Positions 9,471 through 16,425 of a stretch of 52,047 nucleotides of DNA are shown here, piece by piece; the first letter of the stretch is position 1; each line of letters opens with the position of its first letter. Position numbers and translations under genes: made by a program. A model generated the notes under the pieces. It did not search any database, was not told the origin of the DNA, and saw only the letters and a program-made list of their open reading frames with translations. The stretch is from a virus, in the IMG/VR virus record IMGVR_UViG_3300042475_001650, positions 1 through 52,047 of that record; one strand, given 5' to 3'.

Positions 9471-10765
9471 TGGCGCAGTATAGTTTCGGGACGATCGACC
9501 CGAACACCAAGAGCGGGACCGCGCTCGCGACAGATCTGAACTCATGGCGGGACGCCGTCAACTCGACGCACTCGGGATCGACAGCGCCGAGCTACGTCAC
9601 GAGCTCGATGCTCTGGTCGGACACGACCTCGGCGAACTTCGAGCTCAAGATGTATGACGGCGCGCAATGGATCCCGGTCGCGGTGCTCGATGCGACGAAC
9701 AACGTCGCTCGGGTCGCGGTCGACAGCGCGGAGACGAGCTACATCACCTCGACGACCGCAGGGCAGATCCGCCATGTGATCGCGAACACGACCGTCGCGA
9801 CGATGCGATCCACCGGCTTGCAGTTCAACATTGCCGCGCCGGTGATCTCGGACAGCAACGCGAACGAGCTGCTCTCGTTCACGACGGTCGCGAGCGCGGT
9901 GAACCACATCGACATCGCGAACGCTGCGACCGGGGGCCGACCGACGATCTCGACGATCGGAAGCGACACGAACATCGATCTGTTCATCACGGCCAAGGGA
10001 ACGGGCATCGTCTACGCCTACTCGGAGACGGCCGCGACGAACACCGTGATCGATGTCGCGCGCCTCGAGAGCCGCAGCACCGGGACACCGGCGGCGGGCA
10101 TCGGCGCGGGCCTCCTGTTCGCGGTCGAGACGGCCGCAAATAACTTCGAGATCGGCGCGCGCATCGAGGCGATCACGACCGACGTCACAGGGGCCTCGGA
10201 GGACTTCGACCTCGTTTTCAAGACGATGGCCGCAGGCGCGGCAGCGGCCGAGAGGATGCGGATCGGCTCGACCGGTCTCGTCAACGTCACCTCGCTTGCG
10301 ATCGGGGGGACGACAATTACCTCAACGGCCGCAGAGCTGAACTTTATGGACGGGGTCACCTCGAACGTCCAAACCCAGCTCAATGCGAAGGCGAACCTCG
10401 CGTCGCCGACGTTCACGGGCGTCCCGGCCGCGCCGACAGCAGCGGTCGGGACCAACACAACTCAGCTTGCAACGACCGCCTTTGTCGGAGCGGAGATCGC
10501 GGCAGATCTTGCAGGGCTCGCCGCTGGGGCAGTCGGAAGCTACGCGTTCTTGAGAGACCAATCCAATAACGCAGACACCGCCTTTGGAACCACGTTGGCT
10601 GGCAGCAATTTATTCCCCGCAGGTTTACGGGCTCTCACCACCGGTACTCCTACAATAGTTGAGGAAGCCACCGCCGTATCAGGCACATGGCGCTGCATGG
10701 GTTTCTCTGACTACCTAAGTATTGGTCCCCAACGACCGGTAACCCTCTGGCTAAGGATTTCGTGA
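9470..10765 (+). CDS. Tail fibre protein, version A
   Basis: A 431-aa protein that starts at an ATG overlapping the J stop (TAATG). The first ~105 residues (FGTIDPNTKSGTALATDLNSW to TSTTAGQI) match the second-version fibre at 46055 and probably attach it to the tip. After that the two diverge completely. The body is Thr/Ala/Ser-rich with fibre-type phrases (TITSTAAELNFMDGVTSNV, SPTFTGVPAAPTAAVGTNTTQLATTAFV). The last ~70 codons are visibly lower in GC, as expected for an exchanged receptor-binding tip. No S74 autochaperone is present; a separate chaperone-like gene follows. Confidence 0.85.
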   Translation: MAQYSFGTIDPNTKSGTALATDLNSWRDAVNSTHSGSTAPSYVTSSMLWSDTTSANFELKMYDGAQWIPVAVLDATNNVARVAVDSAETSYITSTTAGQIRHVIANTTVATMRSTGLQFNIAAPVISDSNANELLSFTTVASAVNHIDIANAATGGRPTISTIGSDTNIDLFITAKGTGIVYAYSETAATNTVIDVARLESRSTGTPAAGIGAGLLFAVETAANNFEIGARIEAITTDVTGASEDFDLVFKTMAAGAAAAERMRIGSTGLVNVTSLAIGGTTITSTAAELNFMDGVTSNVQTQLNAKANLASPTFTGVPAAPTAAVGTNTTQLATTAFVGAEIAADLAGLAAGAVGSYAFLRDQSNNADTAFGTTLAGSNLFPAGLRALTTGTPTIVEEATAVSGTWRCMGFSDYLSIGPQRPVTLWLRIS

Positions 10766-11166
10766 TGAACTATCGCAACGCAAAACGCCTCGCAAACGGT
10801 TGGATCGACTGCGAGATTGAGCATCCCGATCACGGATGGATACCCTTTACTTGCGACCCCAGCGATACCGGCGCGCAGCTCGACGTGGCCGCGCTTCACG
10901 CTCAGATGGACGCAGACCCGGAGACCGCAGCCTATGTTCCGCCCACGCAGGCAGAGCTTGACGCCGCAGCCGCGGATGCTGTTCGTGCAGAACGGGACTA
11001 CAAGCTGGCGTTCGAGGTTGACCCCGTGGTGACTAACCCGCTCCGTTGGGCCGACCTGACCGCAGAGACGCAGGCTGAATGGGCGACTTACCGCCGCGCA
11101 CTTCTCGACATCACGACGCAGGCTGGCTTCCCGCACAGCGTGGTCTGGCCCACAAAGCCGGAGTAA
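10765..11166 (+). CDS. Tail fibre assembly / tail assembly chaperone-like protein
   Basis: A 133-aa protein coupled to the fibre (TGATG overlap) with AAGGA about 8 nt upstream of the ATG. The C-terminal half, RAERDYKLAFEVDPVVTNPLRW followed by EWATYRRALLDITTQAGFPHSVVWPTKP, has the pattern of the Phage_tail_APC family of chaperone-like proteins encoded behind fibres. The N-terminus (NYRNAKRLANGWIDCEIEHPDHG) recalls small fibre-adjacent proteins. It is absent from the second version, whose fibres carry built-in S74 chaperones, so the chaperone and fibre seem to be exchanged together. Confidence 0.75.
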   Translation: MNYRNAKRLANGWIDCEIEHPDHGWIPFTCDPSDTGAQLDVAALHAQMDADPETAAYVPPTQAELDAAAADAVRAERDYKLAFEVDPVVTNPLRWADLTAETQAEWATYRRALLDITTQAGFPHSVVWPTKPE

Positions 11167-11169
11167 GAC

Positions 11170-11412
11170 ATGACCCCGGAAACGCTTTGGAGCCTCGTTC
11201 TCAGCGGCGCGCTCGGCCTCGTAGGCTGGATCCTCAAGTCGCACGTCGACGAGCTGAAACGCTTGCAGATCCTGCTCAACCGCACCCGCGAGGAAGTAGC
11301 CCGTGACTACGTTACGCGCGCCGACATGCACGCCGACATCAACCGCGTCCTCGTCCGGCTCGACAACCTCGACAAGAAGATCGACGAGCTGATGCGGAGC
11401 TTGGCAAAATGA
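11170..11412 (+). CDS. Small membrane-anchored coiled-coil protein (lysis cassette)
   Basis: An 80-aa protein with one N-terminal hydrophobic segment (about residues 6-22, LWSLVLSGALGLVGWIL) followed by a charged helical coiled coil (ELKRLQILLNRTREEVARDY, then DKKIDELMRSLAK). This shape is common in phage lysis regions, where such proteins are annotated as holin-accessory or spanin-like. I cannot assign a specific role. The protein is identical in the two versions although the DNA differs silently, which shows strong purifying selection. It overlaps the next gene by ATGA. Confidence 0.7.
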   Translation: MTPETLWSLVLSGALGLVGWILKSHVDELKRLQILLNRTREEVARDYVTRADMHADINRVLVRLDNLDKKIDELMRSLAK

Positions 11413-11624
11413 GGCTTGCGCTCCTGCTCTTGGTCGCGGGCTGCGGGCCTGTGACGGTCTCCTCGGTGGCCTACACCACCGCTTGCCCGAAGGGGGACGC
11501 GCAATGCGAGATCCGGCAGAACGCAGAAACGCTCTACTACATGGCAATGCCGGACGCAGCGAACGAGCTGCTCTGCTCGGGCGATACGCGCGACGTCATG
11601 GGGGCGCTCTGCTCGGTCTACTGA
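11409..11624 (+). CDS. Small lipoprotein (possible outer-membrane lysis lipoprotein)
   Basis: A 71-aa protein with a type II signal: MRLALLLLVAGC has a hydrophobic core and a lipobox (LVAGC), so Cys12 should be lipidated. Four further Cys residues follow (ACPKGDAQC, LLCSGD, ALCSVY). Size and position inside a lysis cassette suggest an o-spanin-like role, but I see no clear Rz1-type proline-rich region, so this is a guess. It is coupled to the upstream gene by ATGA and its 3' part overlaps the next gene out of frame. Confidence 0.7.
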   Translation: MRLALLLLVAGCGPVTVSSVAYTTACPKGDAQCEIRQNAETLYYMAMPDAANELLCSGDTRDVMGALCSVY

Positions 11625-12289
11625 TGGCCTTGCCGGTGTCCGCGCAGGTCACCGGCGACCTCAACACAAACAGCGGCAACACGAACTCGACGATCGACAG
11701 CGGCAACGTCTCAAGCACCGAGACGCGGAACTATAACGGCGCGGGGAGCGCGCCGTTCTCGACGCCGGTCCCGACGGCCGCAGCTCCGACGGTCATGGGC
11801 GGGGGCGGGAACGATAGCTGTCTGATCCCGACGCAGAGCGCCTTCCAGATCAGCATCCTTGGTCGCGCCAAGGGCAGCATGGAACAAGATCCCGAATGTA
11901 ACCGGCGCAAGGACGCCCGTCTCCTCGGCACGCCGCAAGAGCAGGGGGGGCTCGGTCTACAGGTCTCCGGGATCTCGATCATGTGCGACAGCCCGGACGT
12001 CTTCCGCGCGATGGCGCTCGCGAGCACGCCGTGCCCGATCTACTCGATCGAGAGCGGCAAGCTCCTCGTTGGGCGCGACGCCTACATGGCGATGCGTTCC
12101 CAGCCCTCGATTTATGTGATAGGGTATGCCAGCGACCCAGCCTTCTGGGACGCGTTCCTGATGATGGGCGAGGAGCTCCCAGATGTCCTACCTCAAGAGA
12201 ATAGCGGTCCTCTTTTGTCTGAACGCTTCCGTCGTTCACGCAGACCCGACGATGACGGCTCTACAGGGATCAGCTCAGACAATCCTTGA
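11504..12289 (+). CDS. Exported protein of unknown function, overlapping the lipoprotein gene
   Basis: The mature part begins QVTGDLNTNSGNTNS and has a Gly/Thr/Asn-rich N-terminal stretch and a Cys-containing domain (CLIPTQSAFQISILG, SIMCDSP). Just before it both versions encode GALLGLLMAxxxxAQ with an A-x-A cleavage site (VSA-Q here, AGA-Q in the other version), so a signal peptide is likely. That requires a start upstream of ATG 11624; ATG 11504 is the nearest in-frame one, giving 261 aa with an unusually long basic n-region. The alternative is ATG 11624, coupled to the lipoprotein stop, which would lose the signal. Function not recognised. Confidence 0.6.
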   Translation: MRDPAERRNALLHGNAGRSERAALLGRYARRHGGALLGLLMALPVSAQVTGDLNTNSGNTNSTIDSGNVSSTETRNYNGAGSAPFSTPVPTAAAPTVMGGGGNDSCLIPTQSAFQISILGRAKGSMEQDPECNRRKDARLLGTPQEQGGLGLQVSGISIMCDSPDVFRAMALASTPCPIYSIESGKLLVGRDAYMAMRSQPSIYVIGYASDPAFWDAFLMMGEELPDVLPQENSGPLLSERFRRSRRPDDDGSTGISSDNP

Positions 12290-12932
12290 CCAGCTCTCCG
12301 CGTCGCAGGATCTGACCGCAGGCGCGGTCTACAGCGCCGGGCAGGGCGACATCCTCGCGCCCGGCGTGATGCAGGACGCCGCGATCACCGAGCAGATGCG
12401 GGTGGACTATAACGCCGACATTCAGGACGTCATCGACGCGACCTATTACGACGCGCAGATGCTGTTCGAGGATCAGCACGATCAAGCGATGGCGAACCTC
12501 GACACGGCGGTCGACAACCTCGTCGCCGCGACGCTCGTCCTGATGGAAGTGCAAGCGGTCGCGAACATGGCCGCGAACGCCGACACCGTGCAGGAGCAGC
12601 TCGCCTTTCAGTCGATCCTCTCGAGCAACGACATGACGATCAGCGCGGGCGATGTCAGTTCCTACAACTCGGCCCTCGGCGCAGTGCAGACCTACGCTCG
12701 AGAGGCGGGCGCGTTTCTCGCTGCGTCGCGGAACATCTCGCTCACCGATCAGACTAACGCCTTCGCGGCCAACAGCGGAACGAGCCTCTACGGCGCGAAC
12801 GTGGCTTACAGCGCGACGGCCGACATCATCAACATCTCGGCCGGATCCGCGTTCGGGGTCGGCTTCCAAGGCTTCCTCACCTCGAACGTCGTGACGCTCG
12901 AGGAGGTCTACGCCGCCGGGTATGGCTCTTGA
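12183..12932 (+). CDS. Exported helical protein of unknown function
   Basis: A 249-aa protein with a clear signal peptide (MSYLKRIAVLFCLNASVVHA, cleavage before DP). The mature part is Ala-rich and largely helical, with MANLDTAVDNLVAATLVLMEV and NMAANADTVQEQLAF. It overlaps the previous gene by 107 bp in another frame. It is found between exported and membrane proteins of the lysis/export cassette and has a close counterpart at 49890. I do not recognise the family; periplasmic or virion-associated roles are both possible. Confidence 0.7.
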   Translation: MSYLKRIAVLFCLNASVVHADPTMTALQGSAQTILDQLSASQDLTAGAVYSAGQGDILAPGVMQDAAITEQMRVDYNADIQDVIDATYYDAQMLFEDQHDQAMANLDTAVDNLVAATLVLMEVQAVANMAANADTVQEQLAFQSILSSNDMTISAGDVSSYNSALGAVQTYAREAGAFLAASRNISLTDQTNAFAANSGTSLYGANVAYSATADIINISAGSAFGVGFQGFLTSNVVTLEEVYAAGYGS

Positions 12933-13360
12933 GCGAGGAGCCCGAAGCCAACGGCCTGCGGATAGCAGGGATCGACGTCAAGGGCTGGTGGCTCGCCGCC
13001 GCCCTTCCCGCGCTCTCGGGGATCAGCGGCGCGGTCTACGTCGGCTATGACACCGTCAACCGCTTCTGGGCCGTCGAGGAGAGCGTCGAGGGCGTGCTGG
13101 GCGTCGAGAGCCGCGTCCAGACCCTCGAGCAGGCGATCCAAGACAATGACGTTCGCGGGCTCGCGCCGAAGCTCTCCTCGATCTCGACGCAGATGGGCAC
13201 GATCCTCGAGCAGCAAAAGGAGCTTCTCGAGCTGCGCTCGCTGGTCGAGAAGTCGGACGCGGTGACGAGCGGGCTCGCTGGCAAGCTCGAGAAATACGAC
13301 GCGGAGATCGAGGATCTCTGGAAGGCAATGGACGATCTGGTAAGGAACCCCATGAGATGA
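12929..13360 (+). CDS. Membrane-anchored coiled-coil protein (spanin-like topology)
   Basis: The start is TTG overlapping the previous stop (CTTGAG); no ATG is available before the conserved N-terminus in either version. The 143-aa product has a short cytoplasmic N-terminus, one transmembrane segment (about residues 19-41, GWWLAAALPALSGISGAVYVG) and a long coiled coil (VESRVQTLEQAIQDND to KLEKYDAEIEDLWKAMDDL). This is the topology of an inner-membrane spanin, but the role is only inferred from shape and the lysis context. The stop overlaps the next ATG. Confidence 0.68.
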   Translation: MSEEPEANGLRIAGIDVKGWWLAAALPALSGISGAVYVGYDTVNRFWAVEESVEGVLGVESRVQTLEQAIQDNDVRGLAPKLSSISTQMGTILEQQKELLELRSLVEKSDAVTSGLAGKLEKYDAEIEDLWKAMDDLVRNPMR

Positions 13361-13554
13361 TCGAGAAACTAGTCTGGGTGGCTTTCATCGCCGCGATCGC
13401 CGGGATCTTCTACCTGTCCGGGGACGGCTTCTACCGTTATCCCTGCATGGATCCGGCGAAGGTCGAGACGCCGCAATGCAAACCGCCGATCTGTTCGGCA
13501 ACCCGGACGTGCCCGTCCGATCTCACAGGAGGCTCAGCCTATGTCACGCAATAA
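13357..13554 (+). CDS. Single-TM Cys-rich small protein (FYRYPC family)
   Basis: A 65-aa protein: an N-terminal membrane segment (LVWVAFIAAIAGIFYL) followed by the periplasmic signature DGFYRYPCMDP, TPQC, PPIC and TRTCPSDL. Four regularly spaced Cys residues suggest disulfides or metal binding. Small proteins with this pattern recur near lysis genes in aquatic phages as far as I recall, without known function. The second version changes several membrane residues but keeps every Cys. Confidence 0.68.
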   Translation: MIEKLVWVAFIAAIAGIFYLSGDGFYRYPCMDPAKVETPQCKPPICSATRTCPSDLTGGSAYVTQ

Positions 13555-13828
13555 GAACGACCCGGAAATGCTCGAGGCGCGCCTGCGCTATTTCATCGGC
13601 TGCTCGCTGGTCGTGATCCTCGGGGGCACGATCTTCGCGGTGCTCTACTCGCTGGTCTTTATCACGCAGCCGCTCGAGGTCTCGCCGAACGACCAGAAAT
13701 TCTTTGAGCTCCTCACCCCGCTCGCCTCGTTCATCGTCGGCGCGCTGGGCGGCGTGATGGCGGCAGGCAACAACCGCAGCAAAGGCGGCAACGATGACGA
13801 GCCGCCGAGACAGGAGATCCAAGAATGA
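13541..13828 (+). CDS. Putative holin-like protein with two membrane segments
   Basis: A 95-aa protein with a strong ribosome binding site (CAGGAGG inside the upstream gene). Two membrane segments are visible: about residues 16-42 (YFIGCSLVVILGGTIFAVLY) and 57-78 (LLTPLASFIVGALGGVMAAG), separated by a polar loop, with a charged C-terminus (GGNDDEPPRQEIQE). This size and topology fit a class II-type holin, which would release the endolysin encoded downstream. The protein is identical in both versions. Confidence 0.6.
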   Translation: MSRNKNDPEMLEARLRYFIGCSLVVILGGTIFAVLYSLVFITQPLEVSPNDQKFFELLTPLASFIVGALGGVMAAGNNRSKGGNDDEPPRQEIQE

Positions 13829-14001
13829 TCGGGATGAAGCTGGTCGGCGCGCTCGTCGGGCGCAAGGTGAAAGAGAAGGCGGTCGAGGCCGTCCTCGATA
13901 AGGTGGATCTGCCAGCTCCGATCGAGAAGGCGATCGAGGCGTCCGTCACCGGCTCCCCTTTGGGCATGCTGGGCAAGCTCGGGAAGGTCTTAAAGAAATG
14001 A
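13825..14001 (+). CDS. Small amphipathic protein (58 aa)
   Basis: The ATG overlaps the upstream stop (ATGA), and the stop overlaps the next start (ATGATG), so it is locked into the operon. The product MIGMKLVGALVGRKVKEKAV and onward is a short amphipathic, Lys- and Val-rich helix ending KLGKVLKK, suggestive of membrane association. It is identical in the second version. I infer a membrane or lysis accessory role; no family recognised. Confidence 0.65.
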   Translation: MIGMKLVGALVGRKVKEKAVEAVLDKVDLPAPIEKAIEASVTGSPLGMLGKLGKVLKK

Positions 14002-14411
14002 TGCTCCGGGTCGCAGCCGCGCTCGTCGTCCTCGCGGCTCCCGCGCTTGCGGAGCAATACAAGATCAACCGCGTGATCGACGGCGACACCGTCGAGATCG
14101 CGGTCGACTTCTTGCCGGATCCGCTCCCGCCGAAGCTCTCGATCCGCGTCCTCGGGATCGACACGCCGGAGAAGGCACCGCGCGCTCAGTGCGAGGCGGA
14201 GGCCAAGAAGGCGGCGGAGGCGAGCGCGTTCACTAAGAGCGCGGTCGCGATGGCGCAGAGCGTCGAGATCCAGATCGAGAAGTGGGACAAATACGGCGGG
14301 CGCGTCCTCGGGCACGTCCTCCTCGACGGGCACAGCCTGTCCGAGATGCTGATCGGCGCGGGCCTCGCCCGGCCTTACAAAGGCGAGGCTAAGACCTCTT
14401 GGTGCGAATAG
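13998..14411 (+). CDS. Exported staphylococcal-nuclease-like (SNase) thermonuclease
   Basis: A 137-aa nuclease with an N-terminal signal peptide (RVAAALVVLAAPALA, cleavage near residue 18). The SNase motifs are present: VIDGDTVEI (Asp28/Asp30), SIRVLGIDTPE (Arg50, Asp55, Glu58) and DKYGGRVLGHV (Arg102), followed by LSEMLIGAGLARPY. The family hydrolyses DNA and RNA in a Ca-dependent reaction. The signal peptide places it in the periplasm or medium, where it might degrade host or competitor DNA at lysis. It sits between the small membrane proteins and the endolysin. A truncated second version ends the window. Confidence 0.9.
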   Translation: MMLRVAAALVVLAAPALAEQYKINRVIDGDTVEIAVDFLPDPLPPKLSIRVLGIDTPEKAPRAQCEAEAKKAAEASAFTKSAVAMAQSVEIQIEKWDKYGGRVLGHVLLDGHSLSEMLIGAGLARPYKGEAKTSWCE

Positions 14412-14421
14412 GAGATAGAAC

Positions 14422-15291
14422 ATGAGCCTTTTGACCGAAGCCCAGCTCGCGGCGATGATCCCGACGAACAAGGAGATCCCCGGTTGGTGCGCCGCGCTGA
14501 ACGAGATGCTCCCGAAGTATGAGATCACGACCGACCGGCGGATCGCCGGGTTCGTGGCTCAGTGCGCGCACGAGAGCGCGGACTTCAAGCTCCTCGAGGA
14601 GAACCTCAACTATCGCGAGGCGACGCTCCTGAAGGTCTTCCCGCGCTATTTCGGGCCGGGCAAGCAGAGCCCGGCCGAGTATGCGGGCAAGCCCGAGAAG
14701 ATCGCGAACTATGTCTACATGGACAAACACCGCTCGGCCGGTGGCGCGCTCGGCAATGTGAACGAGGGAGACGGGTGGCTGTTCCGGGGCAAGGGGCTCA
14801 AGCAGGTCACCGGCCGGGCAAATCACGCGGCCTTTGGCAAGACGATCGGCATGACCGCAGAGCAGGCGGCAGAGTATCTCCTCACCAAGAAAGGCGCGCT
14901 CGAGAGCGCGCTCTGGTTCTGGGGATCTCGGAACCTGAACGCGGTCGCGGACACCGGCGACGTCGTGAAGCTCACGAAGATCATCAACGGGGGCGACATC
15001 GGCCTCGCCGATCGCCAAGCACGCTATGCGAAGGCGATGGCGGTCCTCGGGGGTAAGGTCGACGCTCCCGCGCCGACTTCGGCCTCTGCGGCCGCTCCTG
15101 CGGCGTCTGCGACGCTCCGCGTCGGATCGAAGGGGGATCTGGTGGAGCGCGTGCAGAAGGCGCTCGGGATCGCTGCGGACGGGGACTTCGGTCCCGGCAC
15201 CGAGCGCGCGGTCAAGGCGTGGCAACAGGCGAACGGCTTGACAGCGGACGGGATCGTCGGCCCGAAGACGCTCGAGAAGCTGATCGGCTGA
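14422..15291 (+). CDS. Endolysin: GH19 chitinase-like catalytic domain plus peptidoglycan-binding domain
   Basis: A 289-aa lysin. The GH19-type domain (about 1-205) has the catalytic Glu51 in AQCAHESADF and a second Glu near residue 60 in EENLNY, then GNVNEGDGWLFRGKGLKQVTG. A Pro/Ala/Ser linker (APAPTSASAAAPAASA) leads to a C-terminal PG_binding_1 domain (about 228-289: LRVGSKGDLVERVQKALG, FGPGTERAVKAWQQANG, DGIVGPKTLEKLIG). There is no signal peptide, so it needs the holin. It is the last plus-strand gene before a hairpin terminator. Its second copy would lie beyond the window end. Confidence 0.93.
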   Translation: MSLLTEAQLAAMIPTNKEIPGWCAALNEMLPKYEITTDRRIAGFVAQCAHESADFKLLEENLNYREATLLKVFPRYFGPGKQSPAEYAGKPEKIANYVYMDKHRSAGGALGNVNEGDGWLFRGKGLKQVTGRANHAAFGKTIGMTAEQAAEYLLTKKGALESALWFWGSRNLNAVADTGDVVKLTKIINGGDIGLADRQARYAKAMAVLGGKVDAPAPTSASAAAPAASATLRVGSKGDLVERVQKALGIAADGDFGPGTERAVKAWQQANGLTADGIVGPKTLEKLIG

Positions 15292-15298
15292 CGAAGAA

Positions 15299-15324
15299 GG
15301 CCCTCGGGGTTATCCCCGGGGGCC
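15299..15324. terminator. Bidirectional hairpin terminator between late and recombination operons
   Basis: An 11-bp stem (GGCCCTCGGGG and CCCCGGGGGCC, with one T-G wobble) and a 4-nt loop begin 8 nt after the endolysin stop. Convergent operons end on either side. There is no long T-run, so the termination role rests on the stem and the location. The 83 bases between this stem and the next gene show nothing else I can call. Confidence 0.65.
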
Positions 15325-15407
15325 AGATCTTAGTGCGCGACGAGGACGATGGAGGTGACATGCCTCGTCGCGCGGCGCGCGTTACAAAGCCACCGCGTGC
15401 TGGGCGG

Positions 15408-15734
15408 TCACTCTATACCACGCAGCCAACGATCCACCAACGGCAGAAAGCCGTGATCCGGCCCGTGCTTCTCGACCCACGACGCCTTGCCGTTATGGAT
15501 CGCTTCCGGCCCGTCTTGGTGATGGGGTTTGCAAAGTGGGATCACGTCGTAATCGCTCGATTTCTCCTGCCCGTATCGGTCGCAGATTATGTGGTGCGCG
15601 TCTGATGGTCCGGGCTTTCGGCAGATAACGCAGGGCAACAACTTGACGCGGGCAATGTGTGCCCGCGCCTTATTTGTGCCTCTTTCTGGCTTTGGCTTCT
15701 TTAGACCAAGCGGCCCTCGGCCGGTCAGGTTCAC
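15408..15734 (-). CDS. HNH-type protein (DUF968/Ref-like recombination nuclease)
   Basis: About 108 aa. The motif CVICRKPGPSDAHHII, then GQEKSSDYDVIPLCKPHH and further His residues is a zinc-HNH layout typical of DUF968/Ref-type proteins that lie in NinB/ERF-containing recombination operons. I chose GTG 15734 because it overlaps the upstream stop (GTGA) and has GGGAG 8 nt before it; an upstream GTG at 15758 would add 8 residues. It is the last gene of the minus-strand operon. A role in recombination-linked cleavage is inferred from family and context. Confidence 0.78.
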   Translation of the reverse strand: MNLTGRGPLGLKKPKPERGTNKARAHIARVKLLPCVICRKPGPSDAHHIICDRYGQEKSSDYDVIPLCKPHHQDGPEAIHNGKASWVEKHGPDHGFLPLVDRWLRGIE

Positions 15735-15919
15735 GTCCAGCGCTCCCAAAGATGGCACTCGCGATTGGTCCGCTTCGCGAGCTCGTAAAGATCCGACACC
15801 CGAGACTTGGACTTCCGCGCGCTATTGATCGCCTTTTGGATCCGGTCCCGGTCGGCGTAGAGTTCGACCAACCGGCGTTTGGCGATCGGGCGCATGATCG
15901 GGATCAAAAGCCACCGCAT
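15731..15919 (-). CDS. Small basic protein, unknown
   Basis: A 62-aa Arg/Lys-rich protein (MRPIAKRRLVELYADRDRIQ, ARKSKSRVSDLYELAKR) whose ATG overlaps the stop of the GapR-like gene (TGATG) and whose stop overlaps the next GTG. The coupling on both sides supports a real gene. The charge pattern suggests nucleic-acid binding or a helical partner protein, but I recognise no family. Confidence 0.6.
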   Translation of the reverse strand: MRWLLIPIMRPIAKRRLVELYADRDRIQKAINSARKSKSRVSDLYELAKRTNRECHLWERWT

Positions 15920-16164
15920 CAATCCATCCCCAAGGCGGCGCGATACATGCTCTCAATCGCCTCCTCCTCTGCGATGTCGTCGGCGCGCTTCTTACGCAGC
16001 GCCACGATCTTGCGGATCGTCTTGGTGCAGTATCCGCGGCCCTTCGCCTCGGAATAGATCTCTTTGCGCGCCTCGGTCTCGTCGGCGATCGCCGCGTTTT
16101 GGGTCTCGATCCGCTCGATGAACTGAAGCAGCTCCTCGGCGGTTACTTCGTATGCGTCGGCCAT
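15919..16164 (-). CDS. GapR-like (DUF2312) DNA-binding protein
   Basis: An 81-aa helical protein that matches the DUF2312/GapR pattern: LLQFIERIETQNAAIADETE, then IYSEAKGRGYCTKTIRKIVALRKK and a C-terminal EEEAIESMYRAALG. GapR of alphaproteobacteria binds overtwisted, AT-rich DNA ahead of replication forks and stimulates type II topoisomerases. In a phage recombination/replication operon it may help fork progress or bind viral DNA. The ATG follows GAGGAGA directly behind the upstream stop. The family is the best evidence here for an alphaproteobacterial host. Confidence 0.88.
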   Translation of the reverse strand: MADAYEVTAEELLQFIERIETQNAAIADETEARKEIYSEAKGRGYCTKTIRKIVALRKKRADDIAEEEAIESMYRAALGMD

Positions 16165-16425
16165 TTACATTCTCCTCGGTGGTTCTTGTGGCAATACCGC
16201 GATGACGTCGCGGCCCGTTTCAGTCACGCGCCAGTGGTGCCCTTGCGTCGCCACGGCAAAGGGCAGATCCTCGGGCGGATCTGCGCGTTCGATCCAGCCG
16301 CACTCCTCGAGGCTGAAAAGCGACGCTCCGTGCACGTCGGCCTCCCCAGCGGTAAAGACCCGGTCTTGGAACGGCTCGAGCTTCTTGATGGTCCTCCACC
16401 GGACCACAGTCAATTTCGGTTTCAT
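16165..16425 (-). CDS. Hypothetical protein, 86 aa
   Basis: The start is the ATG at 16425, preceded by AAGGAGGAAGC and overlapping the NinB stop (ATGA); an in-frame start 7 codons upstream is less likely. Visible features: KPKLTVVRWRTIKKLEPFQ and a central SLFSLEECGWIERADPPEDL that resembles a small winged-helix-like fold. It lies between NinB and the GapR-like gene. No family recognised. Confidence 0.65.
   Translation of the reverse strand: MKPKLTVVRWRTIKKLEPFQDRVFTAGEADVHGASLFSLEECGWIERADPPEDLPFAVATQGHHWRVTETGRDVIAVLPQEPPRRM

Larger units (their letters stand above)
1..14340 (+). repeat. First version of the tail-lysis module (repeat copy A)
   Basis: This segment aligns with 36738-52047 in the same orientation and gene order, from the middle of the tail-completion gene to the middle of the exported nuclease gene. 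Bases 1-127 are identical to 36738-36864 and the first mismatch is at 128. Most differences are third-position changes. Length differs by 970 bp because of the fibre locus, the tape measure and one gene absent here. I infer two strain haplotypes of one phage rather than a recent duplication. Confidence 0.93.

Noticed and set aside
15325-15407. A small plus-strand gene starting at ATG 15361
   Set aside because: The frame has no ribosome binding site at a proper distance, runs antisense into the HNH gene, and gives a low-complexity basic translation.
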